The translations under genes were made by a program, and so were the position numbers. 64,000 nucleotides of DNA from NCBI RefSeq assembly GCF_025860405.1, contig NZ_CP063785.1:186001-250000 (forward strand). The letters run 5' to 3'. Source of the stretch: Tolypothrix sp. PCC 7712 (lineage in GTDB: Bacteria; Cyanobacteriota; Cyanobacteriia; Cyanobacteriales; Nostocaceae). Positions 9,543 to 17,013 of this stretch are shown in pieces. Under the pieces are notes generated by a model that ran no database searches, was not told the DNA's origin, and worked only from the letters and a program-made list of their open reading frames with translations. How positions within the stretch are numbered: the stretch's first letter is position 1; every line of letters starts with the position of its first letter.

Positions 9543-9560
9543 CAGACGGGTTTGCGTCTG
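9543..9560 (-). promoter_or_regulatory. Stem-loop in the psbA 5' leader
   Basis: On the minus strand CAGACG-CAAACC-CGTCTG forms a 6-bp stem with a 6-base loop, about 33 bases before the start codon. It would lie close to the 5' end of the transcript predicted from the adjacent promoter and could affect psbA mRNA stability. Confidence 0.55.
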
Positions 9561-9569
9561 TAACAATAC

Positions 9570-9597
9570 TTTATACTCATTTACAAAAGTTAATCAA
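9570..9597 (-). promoter_or_regulatory. psbA promoter (-35 TTGATT, -10 TATAAA)
   Basis: On the minus strand TTGATT is separated by 16 bp from TATAAA. This places the transcript start roughly 50 bases before the psbA ATG. The spacing and -10 box suit a SigA-type promoter. Confidence 0.65.
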
Positions 9598-9747
9598 GTA
9601 CTACTAGTTTTGTAAAACTTATATAACTAATTAGTTTTACTTATATTAAAGTTAAAATTATTACTAGTTAACTAATTAGTAATTCAAAGTTTAATACCAA
9701 TTTGAAAAAAAATGCGACAGATTGTTAGGGGTAAGGCAGGGGACATT

Positions 9748-9933
9748 GGTGTGAACTTAACGTGAAACCCGCTCTTGTGCAAGGTTTCGCCCTCACCCCC
9801 AGCCCTTCTCCCTGTGGGAGAAGGGCGCAAGAGATTTAGTTCCCCTTCTCCTCGGGGAGAAGGGGTTAGGGGATGAGGGCGCAAGGTATTTGTACAACGC
9901 CCGCCCTATATCGCTTTTAGCTTAAGTTGACAC
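9748..9933 (-). mobile_element. MITE-like element R1, copy 2
   Basis: It is in inverted orientation relative to copy 1. The ends read GGTGTGAACTTAACG and AGCTTAAGTTGACAC, with the same two internal hairpins, and the length is 186 bp. It lies upstream of psbA, beyond an AT-rich stretch. Confidence 0.8.
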
Positions 9934-9974
9934 GTATGGGCAGGGGAGCATCCCAAATGTGTAAAAACATATTT

Positions 9975-10084
9975 TGTCATTGCACAGCGTAATGTAATGA
10001 AGAGAGCAATCCCAGCAGCTAGACTTTGTGATTGCTACCCTTCTTCCAAGAGAGGAGAAGGCTTTACACTCCATTCGCAATGAC
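9975..10084. repeat. Palindromic repeat R8 (TGTCATTGC ... GCAATGACT)
   Basis: The ends are inverted copies of GTCATTGCG-like sequence. The interior contains AGCAATCCC and GATTGCT, also found at 22407-22554 and 59651-59729. Confidence 0.6.
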
Positions 10085-10723
10085 TAGTTTTAATTTGATG
10101 AATTTGCAAAATTGGGATGCTCCTCAAGGCACTGCCATGCCCATACCTGCGTAACTTATTGACCTGAAATAGACTGTGTTTTTCACATTATTTTTGAAAT
10201 CGGCATCAGTATAAATTTGATTGATAAAAATTGAGAATTTAATTTTGTGAAAAAAGTCATGGTTATATTCATTACTATTGTCATGATTATTTTTTAAATA
10301 AATAAGCGTTAATAAGTAATTGAATTTATTATTTGAGTCTAAATCTGTTAGTAATCACAGAGCTTCAACAGGTGTAAATATTCTTGGTAAATAATTTGAA
10401 ATTATTTATGCGTCTTTTGGAGCTATCTATCTGTCTATAAACGCACAAATAAGCATCAGGTTTGATTTTTGAGACAAGCCTATATACTGGCTCATGAAAT
10501 ATAGAGTATCTGTTGTTTGCTCTAGGGGGATTTAGTAAATAATACCAAGTCAAATAATGTTGGCGACACATCAATATATTCTAGAAGGCGGCACCCTACA
10601 ATCTGTTAGAGGATGTTTTAAAATTAGTATAAGTATGCAGAGAAGTTTATGGCAGAAATCGAATATAGTCTTATAAGAATTACGTTGCTTTAATTTATTT
10701 CCATTTCTAAAGGAGATATATTT
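10085..10723. other. Intergenic region with an R2 repeat, no convincing gene
   Basis: It is AT-rich. A 66-bp R2 copy (10543-10608) contains TCAAATAATGTTGGCGACAC and ends near ACAATCTGTTA. A 69-codon minus-strand frame (10365-10574) overlaps that repeat and has no recognisable features. Confidence 0.55.
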
Positions 10724-11185
10724 ATGGAGTATAAATTTAATTTCAAGCTGTTATTAGGTGCAGTGACGATCGCGATTTTAACTGCGGGTTGTCAATTATC
10801 ATCACCAAGTAACTCGGTGGCTCCAAATAATTCTACTGAAAATACAAGTGATGGGGCTGCAACAAACGTATCTACACCCTTAGAGAGAATAGCTGACCTA
10901 AATTTAACTGACGCACAAAAAGCCCAAGCGAAACAGATAGGTGAGCAAACCCAAGCCAAAATACTGGCTGTTTTAACTCCTGAACAGCAAGAAAAATTTA
11001 AATCTGCTAGTCAGGGTCAGCAATTCAGAGTACTGCGATCGCTCAATTTATCAGCAGAGCAAAAACAAAAGATTCGCGAAATTCAACGGAATCAAAGACA
11101 ACAATTTCAAGCGATTCTTACCCCAGAGCAAAAAGCCAAATTGCAACAACATCGCGGTTCTAGGAGGCAAGGCTCATCCAATTGA
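10724..11185 (+). CDS. Spy/CpxP-like (LTxxQ) lipoprotein
   Basis: The 153-residue protein begins with a lipoprotein signal ending in the lipobox LTAGC (Cys about 23), then a Ser/Asn-rich linker. Two helical LTPEQ motifs follow: AVLTPEQQEKF at about 87 and ILTPEQKAKLQQ at about 132. The LTxxQ pattern marks Spy/CpxP-type periplasmic proteins, which chaperone unfolded proteins or sense envelope stress. A strong AGGAGA ribosome site (10711-10716) supports the ATG. A terminator follows at 11222. Basic C-terminal residues (RGSRRQ) are unusual. Stress-related function is inference. Confidence 0.75.
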   Translation: MEYKFNFKLLLGAVTIAILTAGCQLSSPSNSVAPNNSTENTSDGAATNVSTPLERIADLNLTDAQKAQAKQIGEQTQAKILAVLTPEQQEKFKSASQGQQFRVLRSLNLSAEQKQKIREIQRNQRQQFQAILTPEQKAKLQQHRGSRRQGSSN

Positions 11186-11221
11186 ACTCTAAAACTTTAA
11201 TTTGATATGTGAGGTGTTATT

Positions 11222-11250
11222 GGTGGGCATTGATTTGCTCACCTTTTTTT
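11222..11250 (+). terminator. Rho-independent terminator after the LTxxQ lipoprotein gene
   Basis: GGTGGGC pairs with GCTCACC (one G-T pair) across an 8-base loop and is followed by seven T residues, 37 bp after the stop codon. Confidence 0.8.
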
Positions 11251-11521
11251 ATTTAATTAGACATTAAATATGACTTTTATAATGGGATAAATATGACTTT
11301 CTTCCTAAAAAACCAGATATTTAATATTCTAGAATTAAAGCATACAGGAAAACTAAATAAATTTGAATACAGCTAAATTACTTTGAAAACTAAGTTGTTG
11401 CTTTGAGATATTTTTAGGAAATTAAATGATTGATACTGTTAATTTCCTGAAAATATTATTCAAGATTATTTAGCAGAACTGTAGAACATCAAATTCAAAT
11501 CAATTGACAGGAGATTCAATT

Positions 11522-11743
11522 ATGAAACGTATTATTTTGGGTTCACTACTAGCTTTACCATTTGCAATTGCGTCTTTACCTTCGCAAGCTTCTGCGGCAC
11601 AAATTATTGTGAGACCAACTGTTCGTCACAATAATGTTGTTGTTCGCCCACGTCCAGTTGTTCACCAAAAGTTAATTCCTGGACATTGGGAACAAACAAG
11701 ATATGGCCGCAAATGGGTTCCGGCTCACTATGTCAGAATTTAA
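11522..11743 (+). CDS. Small exported protein with a PGHW motif
   Basis: The 73-residue protein has a clear signal peptide (KRIILGSLLALPFAIASLPSQASA) with cleavage likely after about residue 25. A Val/Arg/Pro-rich segment follows, and the end is IPGHWEQ...KWVPAHYV. PGHW...W-P aromatic motifs occur in small envelope proteins of the YXWGXW type; the function is unknown. I chose the ATG at 11522 because ACAGGAG lies about 8 bases upstream and the signal peptide starts there. A TTG six codons earlier is less likely. A terminator follows at 11843. Confidence 0.75.
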   Translation: MKRIILGSLLALPFAIASLPSQASAAQIIVRPTVRHNNVVVRPRPVVHQKLIPGHWEQTRYGRKWVPAHYVRI

Positions 11744-11842
11744 TCTTGCTGAAGTGAGAAAAATTTAAAGCAAGTTACCTGTATTTTGCTTTATTCCCAT
11801 TACTCTGATAACTCATAGTCTAAACAACAATTGCGTGCGTTT

Positions 11843-11873
11843 AAACTCTCACTTTTATAGTGAGAGTTTTTCT
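11843..11873 (+). terminator. Rho-independent terminator after the small exported protein gene
   Basis: AAACTCTCAC and GTGAGAGTTT form a perfect 10-bp stem with a 7-base loop followed by a T run. Confidence 0.88.
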
Positions 11874-12334
11874 GGTTTTTGCGGTGAAATTGAGGTGTGT
11901 GTCGCAACTGATGTTAGTGATAAGCCGTTCCACATTTAATTTGCATATATTGGGCGGGCAAGATGCCCACCCGACAAAAAATATACAGTTTCAGATGATG
12001 ACACTAGATTTGGTTTAGCTTACTTAAGAGACCTAGGAGCAAACGCTCAACCAACAATTTGACGATGGGTATGCAGTTATTGTGCTATTGGACACTTTTC
12101 TGGTAAGTTGTATATCAGTCAATTCTAATACTAATTTTATAAACATCAAGCGATCGCGTACCTGCGCGATGCGTTGTTGTCGCATGTTTTTAGAGGTGAT
12201 ATGTAAAACAAAGAAGTATTTAATAAGACTTACGGCCAGTAGACATGATACTCAAGGTTGATGCGAACTCAAGAGTATTTTGAGCATTATAAAAATAAAT
12301 TTAAATTGAATTTTTTGAATCTTTTGGGGTAAAG
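11874..12334. other. Intergenic region, no gene seen
   Basis: It contains a fragment of the R6 palindrome (GGGCGGGCAAGATGCCCACCC, split here: GGGCGGGCAAG then ATGCCCACCC, about 11952-11972), a GCGATCGC site near 12150 and otherwise unremarkable sequence. Confidence 0.5.
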
Positions 12335-12538
12335 ATGGTTAAAAAAGCCGAGTGGAAAACCTTGAGAGAAGAAAGCACAATTCTCGCAGCTAAAAATTTT
12401 TTAGTTGAGATGAATAATGGTGCGACAACGGAGAAATTACAGTTTATTGCCAATGCTGCAGGAGATATTACGCTGTTTTGGCATCTAATTGGCAATCCCG
12501 AGGAGATTCCTTTAGAAGTGATTGGTGGTGAAATGTAG
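12335..12538 (+). CDS. Small hypothetical protein, 67 aa
   Basis: The reading frame encodes an acidic, soluble peptide with balanced composition (KAEWKTLREESTILAAKNFL then LQFIANAAGDITLFWHLIGN). It looks more protein-like than the antisense frame covering the same DNA. GGGGTAAAG just before the ATG could act as a ribosome site. I do not recognise a family, and no operon partner is present. Confidence 0.45.
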   Translation: MVKKAEWKTLREESTILAAKNFLVEMNNGATTEKLQFIANAAGDITLFWHLIGNPEEIPLEVIGGEM

Positions 12539-12571
12539 CTCAAAGCCGACATTTTTCTGTTGAAAGTTCGG

Positions 12572-12624
12572 CTTGTTCGGTGTTGAGTGCGATCGCCAAC
12601 TCTAAATTACTCAACACGAACAAG
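12572..12624. repeat. Long hairpin, 16-bp stem with one bulge
   Basis: CTTGTTCGGTGTTGAGT pairs with ACTCAACACGAACAAG across a 20-base loop that contains GCGATCGC. It lies between the small hypothetical gene and the convergent gene at 12693 and could serve as a terminator, though it has no T run. Confidence 0.6.
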
Positions 12625-12692
12625 CAAGTTTGGTATTCGGTGTTCAGCATTTGTCCCCAATCCCCAGTCGCCAATCCCTAGTCCCTCAAATC

Positions 12693-13088
12693 TTAAAATT
12701 CTTCCAAACCCAGTTTCAGAAAGCGTTCTATTACTGGATCGACTTCCGATCTAACTTCTATAACTTCTGTACTCGGCTCAAGTTCAATAATCTCACTATG
12801 CTGCTCAACACTTTGTTCTATGGGCTGAAAAAGTGGTTGCATGAGCTGTGGCTGTGGTTCATCATGCACAGGAATTGATGAAGCAGCCGGTAATAATAGT
12901 AACCTTGGTGTTGGCGGTTTAGATTTGGGCTTGAGTTGCCGAATTTGTACTGTTGCACCCAGTCCCATCATGGCACCAGCAACAGTATACATTGTGTTTT
13001 GATTCAAATATTGTGTGCCTAAATATCCCAGCCCAATTGCGGATACTGTAGCGGTGATGCTTCCCAGGATGATTTGCTCTTGTTTCAA
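12693..13088 (-). CDS. Small membrane protein of unknown function
   Basis: The 131-residue protein has an N-terminal hydrophobic part that can form two transmembrane helices (about 7-26 and 33-48). A basic, proline-rich stretch (KPKSKPPTPR) follows, then an acidic cytoplasmic or lumenal tail rich in Glu/Val. It ends DPVIERFLKLGLEEF, which looks like a short amphipathic docking helix. I do not recognise the family. The gene is not in an obvious operon; the next gene on the same strand is 180 bp upstream. Confidence 0.6.
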   Translation of the reverse strand: MKQEQIILGSITATVSAIGLGYLGTQYLNQNTMYTVAGAMMGLGATVQIRQLKPKSKPPTPRLLLLPAASSIPVHDEPQPQLMQPLFQPIEQSVEQHSEIIELEPSTEVIEVRSEVDPVIERFLKLGLEEF

Positions 13089-13266
13089 TGTTTTGCCCCT
13101 GATTTTTTGGTAGTTTTTACTTGATTACTCACTGGGTAGATGTAAGGTTAATCACAGCGATCGCTGTTGAAACACTACCTTAATTGCAAATAATCCTAGC
13201 AGTCAAGCAGTCTTCAAGGGGTGGGGGGAATGGGGAAGGGGGAAGGGGGAAAGGGGAAAGAGGGGG

Positions 13267-14013
13267 TTAATTTATAGTTGCAAATATGCGTTCAAAGAAA
13301 GTGGTGATTGCTGACCAAGCGGAGGTTGCGGCGGCGGAATCATAGCGATAACCGTCGTCACGCATGAAAGTATGTTCTGCTTCATATAAGAGAACTTGAT
13401 GCGGGATACCAGCGTTGGTAATTGCTGTGATTAAAGTGTGACGGTCATTTTCTGGAATATGAGGGTCAAGGGTGCCAAATATCATGAGCATTTCGCCTGT
13501 GATTTCTGCTACGCGTGAGATTGTATCAGCGACTCCCTGACCTAATTTACCACTAGGAATGCCTGTAGGGTAACAACAAGCTACTGCTTTCATTTCACTT
13601 TCAAAGGCGGCGCGAAAGGCTAAGTGACCGCCAATACAAAAGCCGAGAGTGCCGATTTTTGTGGGAGCAACAGCACTGTCAGCTTTCAGAAAATCAATCA
13701 CAGCACGAGTATCTGCATCATAAGCTGCGATCGCAGTGCGGCGTGCATTGTCATTACCCCGCATTCTCCCTAAATCATCTGGCTCAATCACATGACCAAT
13801 GACTTCAGTGCGGTGAAAAATTTCTGGTGCTGCAACTACATAGCCAAAACCAGCCAGGTAGTTGACAAGACGAATCATTGCACCGCCTAACTGATAAATA
13901 TCACTATAAAATACAATCCCTGGATAGGTTCCGCTGGGTTTGGGAGATGCGACATAAACGCGCATTAAACTGTCATCAACTCTTAACTCAACATTGCGTT
14001 TAACTATTTGCAC
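13267..14013 (-). CDS. Dienelactone hydrolase family protein
   Basis: The 248-residue alpha/beta hydrolase carries the DLH-type nucleophile elbow GFCIGGH with Cys126. The acid is likely D183 in GTLDPHIPEND and the base H214 in AEHTFMRD. Dienelactone hydrolases open lactones such as 4-carboxymethylenebutenolide. Most cyanobacterial members are uncharacterised and no aromatic degradation genes are nearby, so the substrate is unknown. The start fits the usual family N-terminus. The 3' flank is a purine-rich GGGGAA low-complexity stretch (about 13217-13265). Confidence 0.9.
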   Translation of the reverse strand: MQIVKRNVELRVDDSLMRVYVASPKPSGTYPGIVFYSDIYQLGGAMIRLVNYLAGFGYVVAAPEIFHRTEVIGHVIEPDDLGRMRGNDNARRTAIAAYDADTRAVIDFLKADSAVAPTKIGTLGFCIGGHLAFRAAFESEMKAVACCYPTGIPSGKLGQGVADTISRVAEITGEMLMIFGTLDPHIPENDRHTLITAITNAGIPHQVLLYEAEHTFMRDDGYRYDSAAATSAWSAITTFFERIFATIN

Positions 14014-14370
14014 TGGTTATCTCCACCATCAAAAATGCCTGGGTCACGCTAATTGTGGCAAACAAATTACCATGATTCTGTATTCAGGAAACCGCAATCA
14101 CAGCATGGAAAATTAAGGCAATAATAGGGAAAAACTCTGTGATGCTCAAGCTGGTATCTTGATTTGTCATTTTTGCCGTAATTCTCTTAATTTGACAAAA
14201 TGAGTGTTTCTATTGATACATATACTTTTAGTGCAAGCTTTATAAACTTATGCACATCCAAATCAAATACAAATACAAAAAATGTAAATTTGTGCCTCTT
14301 CTAATTCTGTAAAAGAGAATAGAAGGTACAATTAAGTTCACAAAGCCAATGGCTATAGGACTCAATAACC
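14014..14370. other. Intergenic, probable promoter region of the ATPase/TOPRIM pair
   Basis: It is AT-rich. On the plus strand TACAAT at about 14327 with TTCTGT 16 bp upstream is a possible weak promoter. No repeat or gene seen. Confidence 0.35.
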
Positions 14371-15693
14371 ATGAGAATTAAGCAAATTTCCGTCAATGGC
14401 TTATTTGGAATTTTTGACCATGTGATTCCATTGAACATGGATGAAAGAATTACAATCATTCATGGGCCAAATGGTTTTGGTAAAACAGCAATATTGAGAA
14501 TTTTAAATAGTTTTTTAAACTCGCAGTACTCTGACTTGATAGATATCCCTTTTATAAAATTTCAAGTTGAATTTGATGATAGTAGTAGTGTTGAAATTAT
14601 AAAAAATGTCGATGATGGAGAAGATTATGATAATAATATTGTGTTTACTCTGTGCAAACCTAATTATGAGCAAGTATCTTATCAGGTAAAAACCCAAAAA
14701 CCTAATAACTATAAACTCTCTAAAATAATTTATTCTGTTGGTTCAATATCGCAAAGAGAACAAGCCTATCCTCAAAAATATTCTGAAGAAATATGGTCTG
14801 CTTATAATGAGTTATTGCCTACAAAACTCAAATCAAAGGAAGAGCCTGATTGGCTGGATAATTTGAAGAAAAACATTCATATTCGTCTCATTGAATCACA
14901 ACGGTTGCTTAACTTAGTTACTAATTCTTATTCCAAAGAAGAGCGTGAAACGCTACCAATATTGTCTACTGTGTCTGTCTACTCTGATGAACTTGCTAAA
15001 CTAATGCAAGATAAATTTAAAGAATACGGTATAATATCTCAATCTCTTGATAGAACTTTTCCTTTGAGAGTGGTGAAGCACCAGCCATCTGCCGAGTTAA
15101 CAGATGAACAACTTCGTCATCAACTAAACAAGCTTGAAGCAACACGTTCTCGCCTGATCGAAGTTGGTCTTTTGGATAAAGATGAAGATACAGAATTTCA
15201 AATCCAGCCTCAAGATATAGATGAAAGCACTAAAAATGCTTTGTCTGTATATGTTGGAGATGTAGAAAAAAAGCTGAGTGTTTTTGCTGAAATAGCCAAC
15301 AAAATTGAGTTATTAAGGAAAATTATTAATAATAAGTTTGCTTACTCTTACAAAGAGATAAATTTTAGTAAAGACAAGGGATTTATTATCACAACAAGTT
15401 ATAACTCTCATGTATCTAATTCAAAATTGCTTTCACCAACAGATTTGTCATCTGGTGAGCAACATGAACTAGTTCTTTTATATGAACTACTATTTAAAGT
15501 GCAGCCTAATTCTTTGGTCTTAATTGATGAGCCTGAATTATCTCTTCATGTAGGTTGGCAAATTCAATTTTTAAAGGATTTACAAGAAATCACAAAACTG
15601 GCAGATTTAGATATTATGATGGCTACTCATTCACCAGATATCATTCAGGATCGCTGGGATTTGACAGTTGAACTGAAAGGGCCAGAAAAGTGA
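14371..15693 (+). CDS. ABC/AAA_15-type ATPase, first gene of a PARIS-like pair
   Basis: The 440-residue protein has Walker A GPNGFGKT at 32-39, directly after a KQISVNGLFGIF strand, as in SMC/OLD/RecF-like ATPases. The ABC signature is LSSGEQ at 359-364, Walker B with catalytic acid is LVLIDEPELSLH (D386/E387), and the switch histidine is in ATHSPD (H420). The middle is a charged helical region. The stop overlaps the GTG start of a DUF4435/TOPRIM gene by four bases. That two-gene layout matches AriA-AriB of the PARIS defence system, in which AriA holds AriB inactive until a phage anti-restriction protein is sensed. Identification as AriA is inference. Confidence 0.8.
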   Translation: MRIKQISVNGLFGIFDHVIPLNMDERITIIHGPNGFGKTAILRILNSFLNSQYSDLIDIPFIKFQVEFDDSSSVEIIKNVDDGEDYDNNIVFTLCKPNYEQVSYQVKTQKPNNYKLSKIIYSVGSISQREQAYPQKYSEEIWSAYNELLPTKLKSKEEPDWLDNLKKNIHIRLIESQRLLNLVTNSYSKEERETLPILSTVSVYSDELAKLMQDKFKEYGIISQSLDRTFPLRVVKHQPSAELTDEQLRHQLNKLEATRSRLIEVGLLDKDEDTEFQIQPQDIDESTKNALSVYVGDVEKKLSVFAEIANKIELLRKIINNKFAYSYKEINFSKDKGFIITTSYNSHVSNSKLLSPTDLSSGEQHELVLLYELLFKVQPNSLVLIDEPELSLHVGWQIQFLKDLQEITKLADLDIMMATHSPDIIQDRWDLTVELKGPEK

Positions 15694-16556
15694 GAGATTT
15701 TCTTTCAGTTGACCGTGATGCCAATAAAATTAGATTACTCAGAAGTACTCATTCAGGAACTTTTTTATTAGTAGAAGGTGGTTCAGATAAAACTTTTTAC
15801 GAGCGCTTTGTTGATCCATTAGCTTGTAAGCTAATCACCGTTTCGGGAAAGCCATCGAGTAAACTGCGTGTGATTGCTGTGCTGGAAATTTTAGAGAAAT
15901 CCAGTTTTCTTGGAGTTCTAGCAATTGTGGATGCAGACTTTGATCGTCTTAGTTCTTCGCCACACAGCAGTTCTAATCTACTTCGCACCGATACCCATGA
16001 TCTGGAAACTATGCTAATTCAGTCACCAGCATTGGACAAAGTAGTTGCTGAGTTTGGTTCGGAAGAGAAAATCAGTCAATTTAAACGAGACATCAGATTA
16101 ACATTACTCGAAACTGCGATACCGTTGGGTTATTTACTTTGGATATCTCAGTGTGATAGTTTAAACCTTGCTTTTGACGGTATTATATTTAGCAGATTCA
16201 TTAACGAGCAGACGCTGCAAATTGATGAACTTAAACTAATTCGAGAAGTGAAAAATAAATCACAAGCTTTCTCGTTGAAAGATGAAGAGCTACAACAACG
16301 GCTAAGTATAGAGAAGAACAAGAGCTATGATCCTTGGCAAGTTTGCTGTGGACATGACCTGGTAGAACTATTGTCACTCAGTTTACGCAAAACAATTGGC
16401 TCAAATAAAGCTGCTGATGTTGAACCAATCAGCCTTGAGCGTAATTTGCGTCTGGCTTATGAAGCAGTATATTTTCGTCAAACAAATCTCTATGTAGAGA
16501 TTCGGTTATGGGAAAGTAACAATCAGCCATTTAAAGTTTTGCAAAATAATATATAG
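15690..16556 (+). CDS. TOPRIM/DUF4435-like nuclease, second gene of a PARIS-like pair
   Basis: The 288-residue protein starts with GTG inside the preceding stop (GTGA), so translation is likely coupled. Its N-terminal half shows the TOPRIM pattern: a strand ending in the acid E29 (LLVEGGSDKTFYERF), then D81 and D83 in LAIVDADFD. DTHDLETML at 101-109 is characteristic of DUF4435. In PARIS, AriB is the toxic effector that cleaves host tRNA after release from AriA. Size and residues are compatible with a working enzyme. OLD-type or other ATPase/TOPRIM systems remain alternatives. An R7 repeat starts exactly at the stop codon. Confidence 0.78.
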   Translation: MRDFLSVDRDANKIRLLRSTHSGTFLLVEGGSDKTFYERFVDPLACKLITVSGKPSSKLRVIAVLEILEKSSFLGVLAIVDADFDRLSSSPHSSSNLLRTDTHDLETMLIQSPALDKVVAEFGSEEKISQFKRDIRLTLLETAIPLGYLLWISQCDSLNLAFDGIIFSRFINEQTLQIDELKLIREVKNKSQAFSLKDEELQQRLSIEKNKSYDPWQVCCGHDLVELLSLSLRKTIGSNKAADVEPISLERNLRLAYEAVYFRQTNLYVEIRLWESNNQPFKVLQNNI

Positions 16557-16605
16557 CGATCGCACTTTATACCGCCTGTTACACAATGTCATTATGAGCG
16601 ATTGA
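16556..16605 (+). repeat. Dispersed repeat R7, copy 1
   Basis: It starts GCGATCGCACTTTATACCGC and ends TCATTATGAGCGAT. A near-identical copy is at 21467-21515. The two copies flank the NACHT-CHAT gene region in the same orientation. Confidence 0.75.
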
Positions 16606-16710
16606 GCGCATGGACTGACATTGTTAATGTATCGCCCTACATTGTTAATGTATCGGCTGAAAACAATATATGTAGTAGGGTGGCAAGGCTAAAATATTAC
16701 AATAATTTTT

Positions 16711-16957
16711 CTTGTGGGGTGGACATCTTGTCCGCCCAGGACGGGCAAGATGCCATAGGTATCAACTTAACGTGAAACCCGCTCTTGTGCAAGGTTTCGC
16801 CCTCACCCCCAGCCCCTCTCCCACCAGGAGAGGGGAGCAAGAGATTCAATTCCCCTTCTCCCTGAGGGAGAAGGGGTTAGGGGATGAGGGCGCGAGCTAT
16901 TTGTACAACGCCCAACACCCGCCCCGGACGGGCAAGATGCCCATCCCACAAGAGTTT
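16711..16957. repeat. R6 palindrome split by an R1 element
   Basis: The left part (16711-16754, starting CTTGTGGGGTGGACATC) and right part (16926-16952, ending CCATCCCACAAG) together equal the intact palindrome at 63065-63119. The intervening 171 bp contain R1. GGACGGGCAAGATGCC occurs on both sides (16739-16754 and 16926-16941). Confidence 0.75.
16758..16912 (-). mobile_element. MITE-like element R1, copy 3 (one end lost)
   Basis: It begins GGTATCAACTTAACGTG and keeps both internal hairpins. The opposite end stops after TTGTACAACGCC and lacks the TTAAGTTGACAC terminus. Confidence 0.75.
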
Positions 16958-17013
16958 TTTTCATGCGCTATTTTAGTCTTGTCGCGCCAGTAGCGTGCGT
17001 TACCGACGAAATA

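Noticed and set aside
10365..10574. 69-codon minus-strand gene
   Set aside because: It overlaps an R2 repeat, has no ribosome site and no family resemblance.
12301..12552. 83-codon minus-strand gene antisense to the small gene at 12335
   Set aside because: Composition is less protein-like than the plus-strand frame and no start signal is visible.
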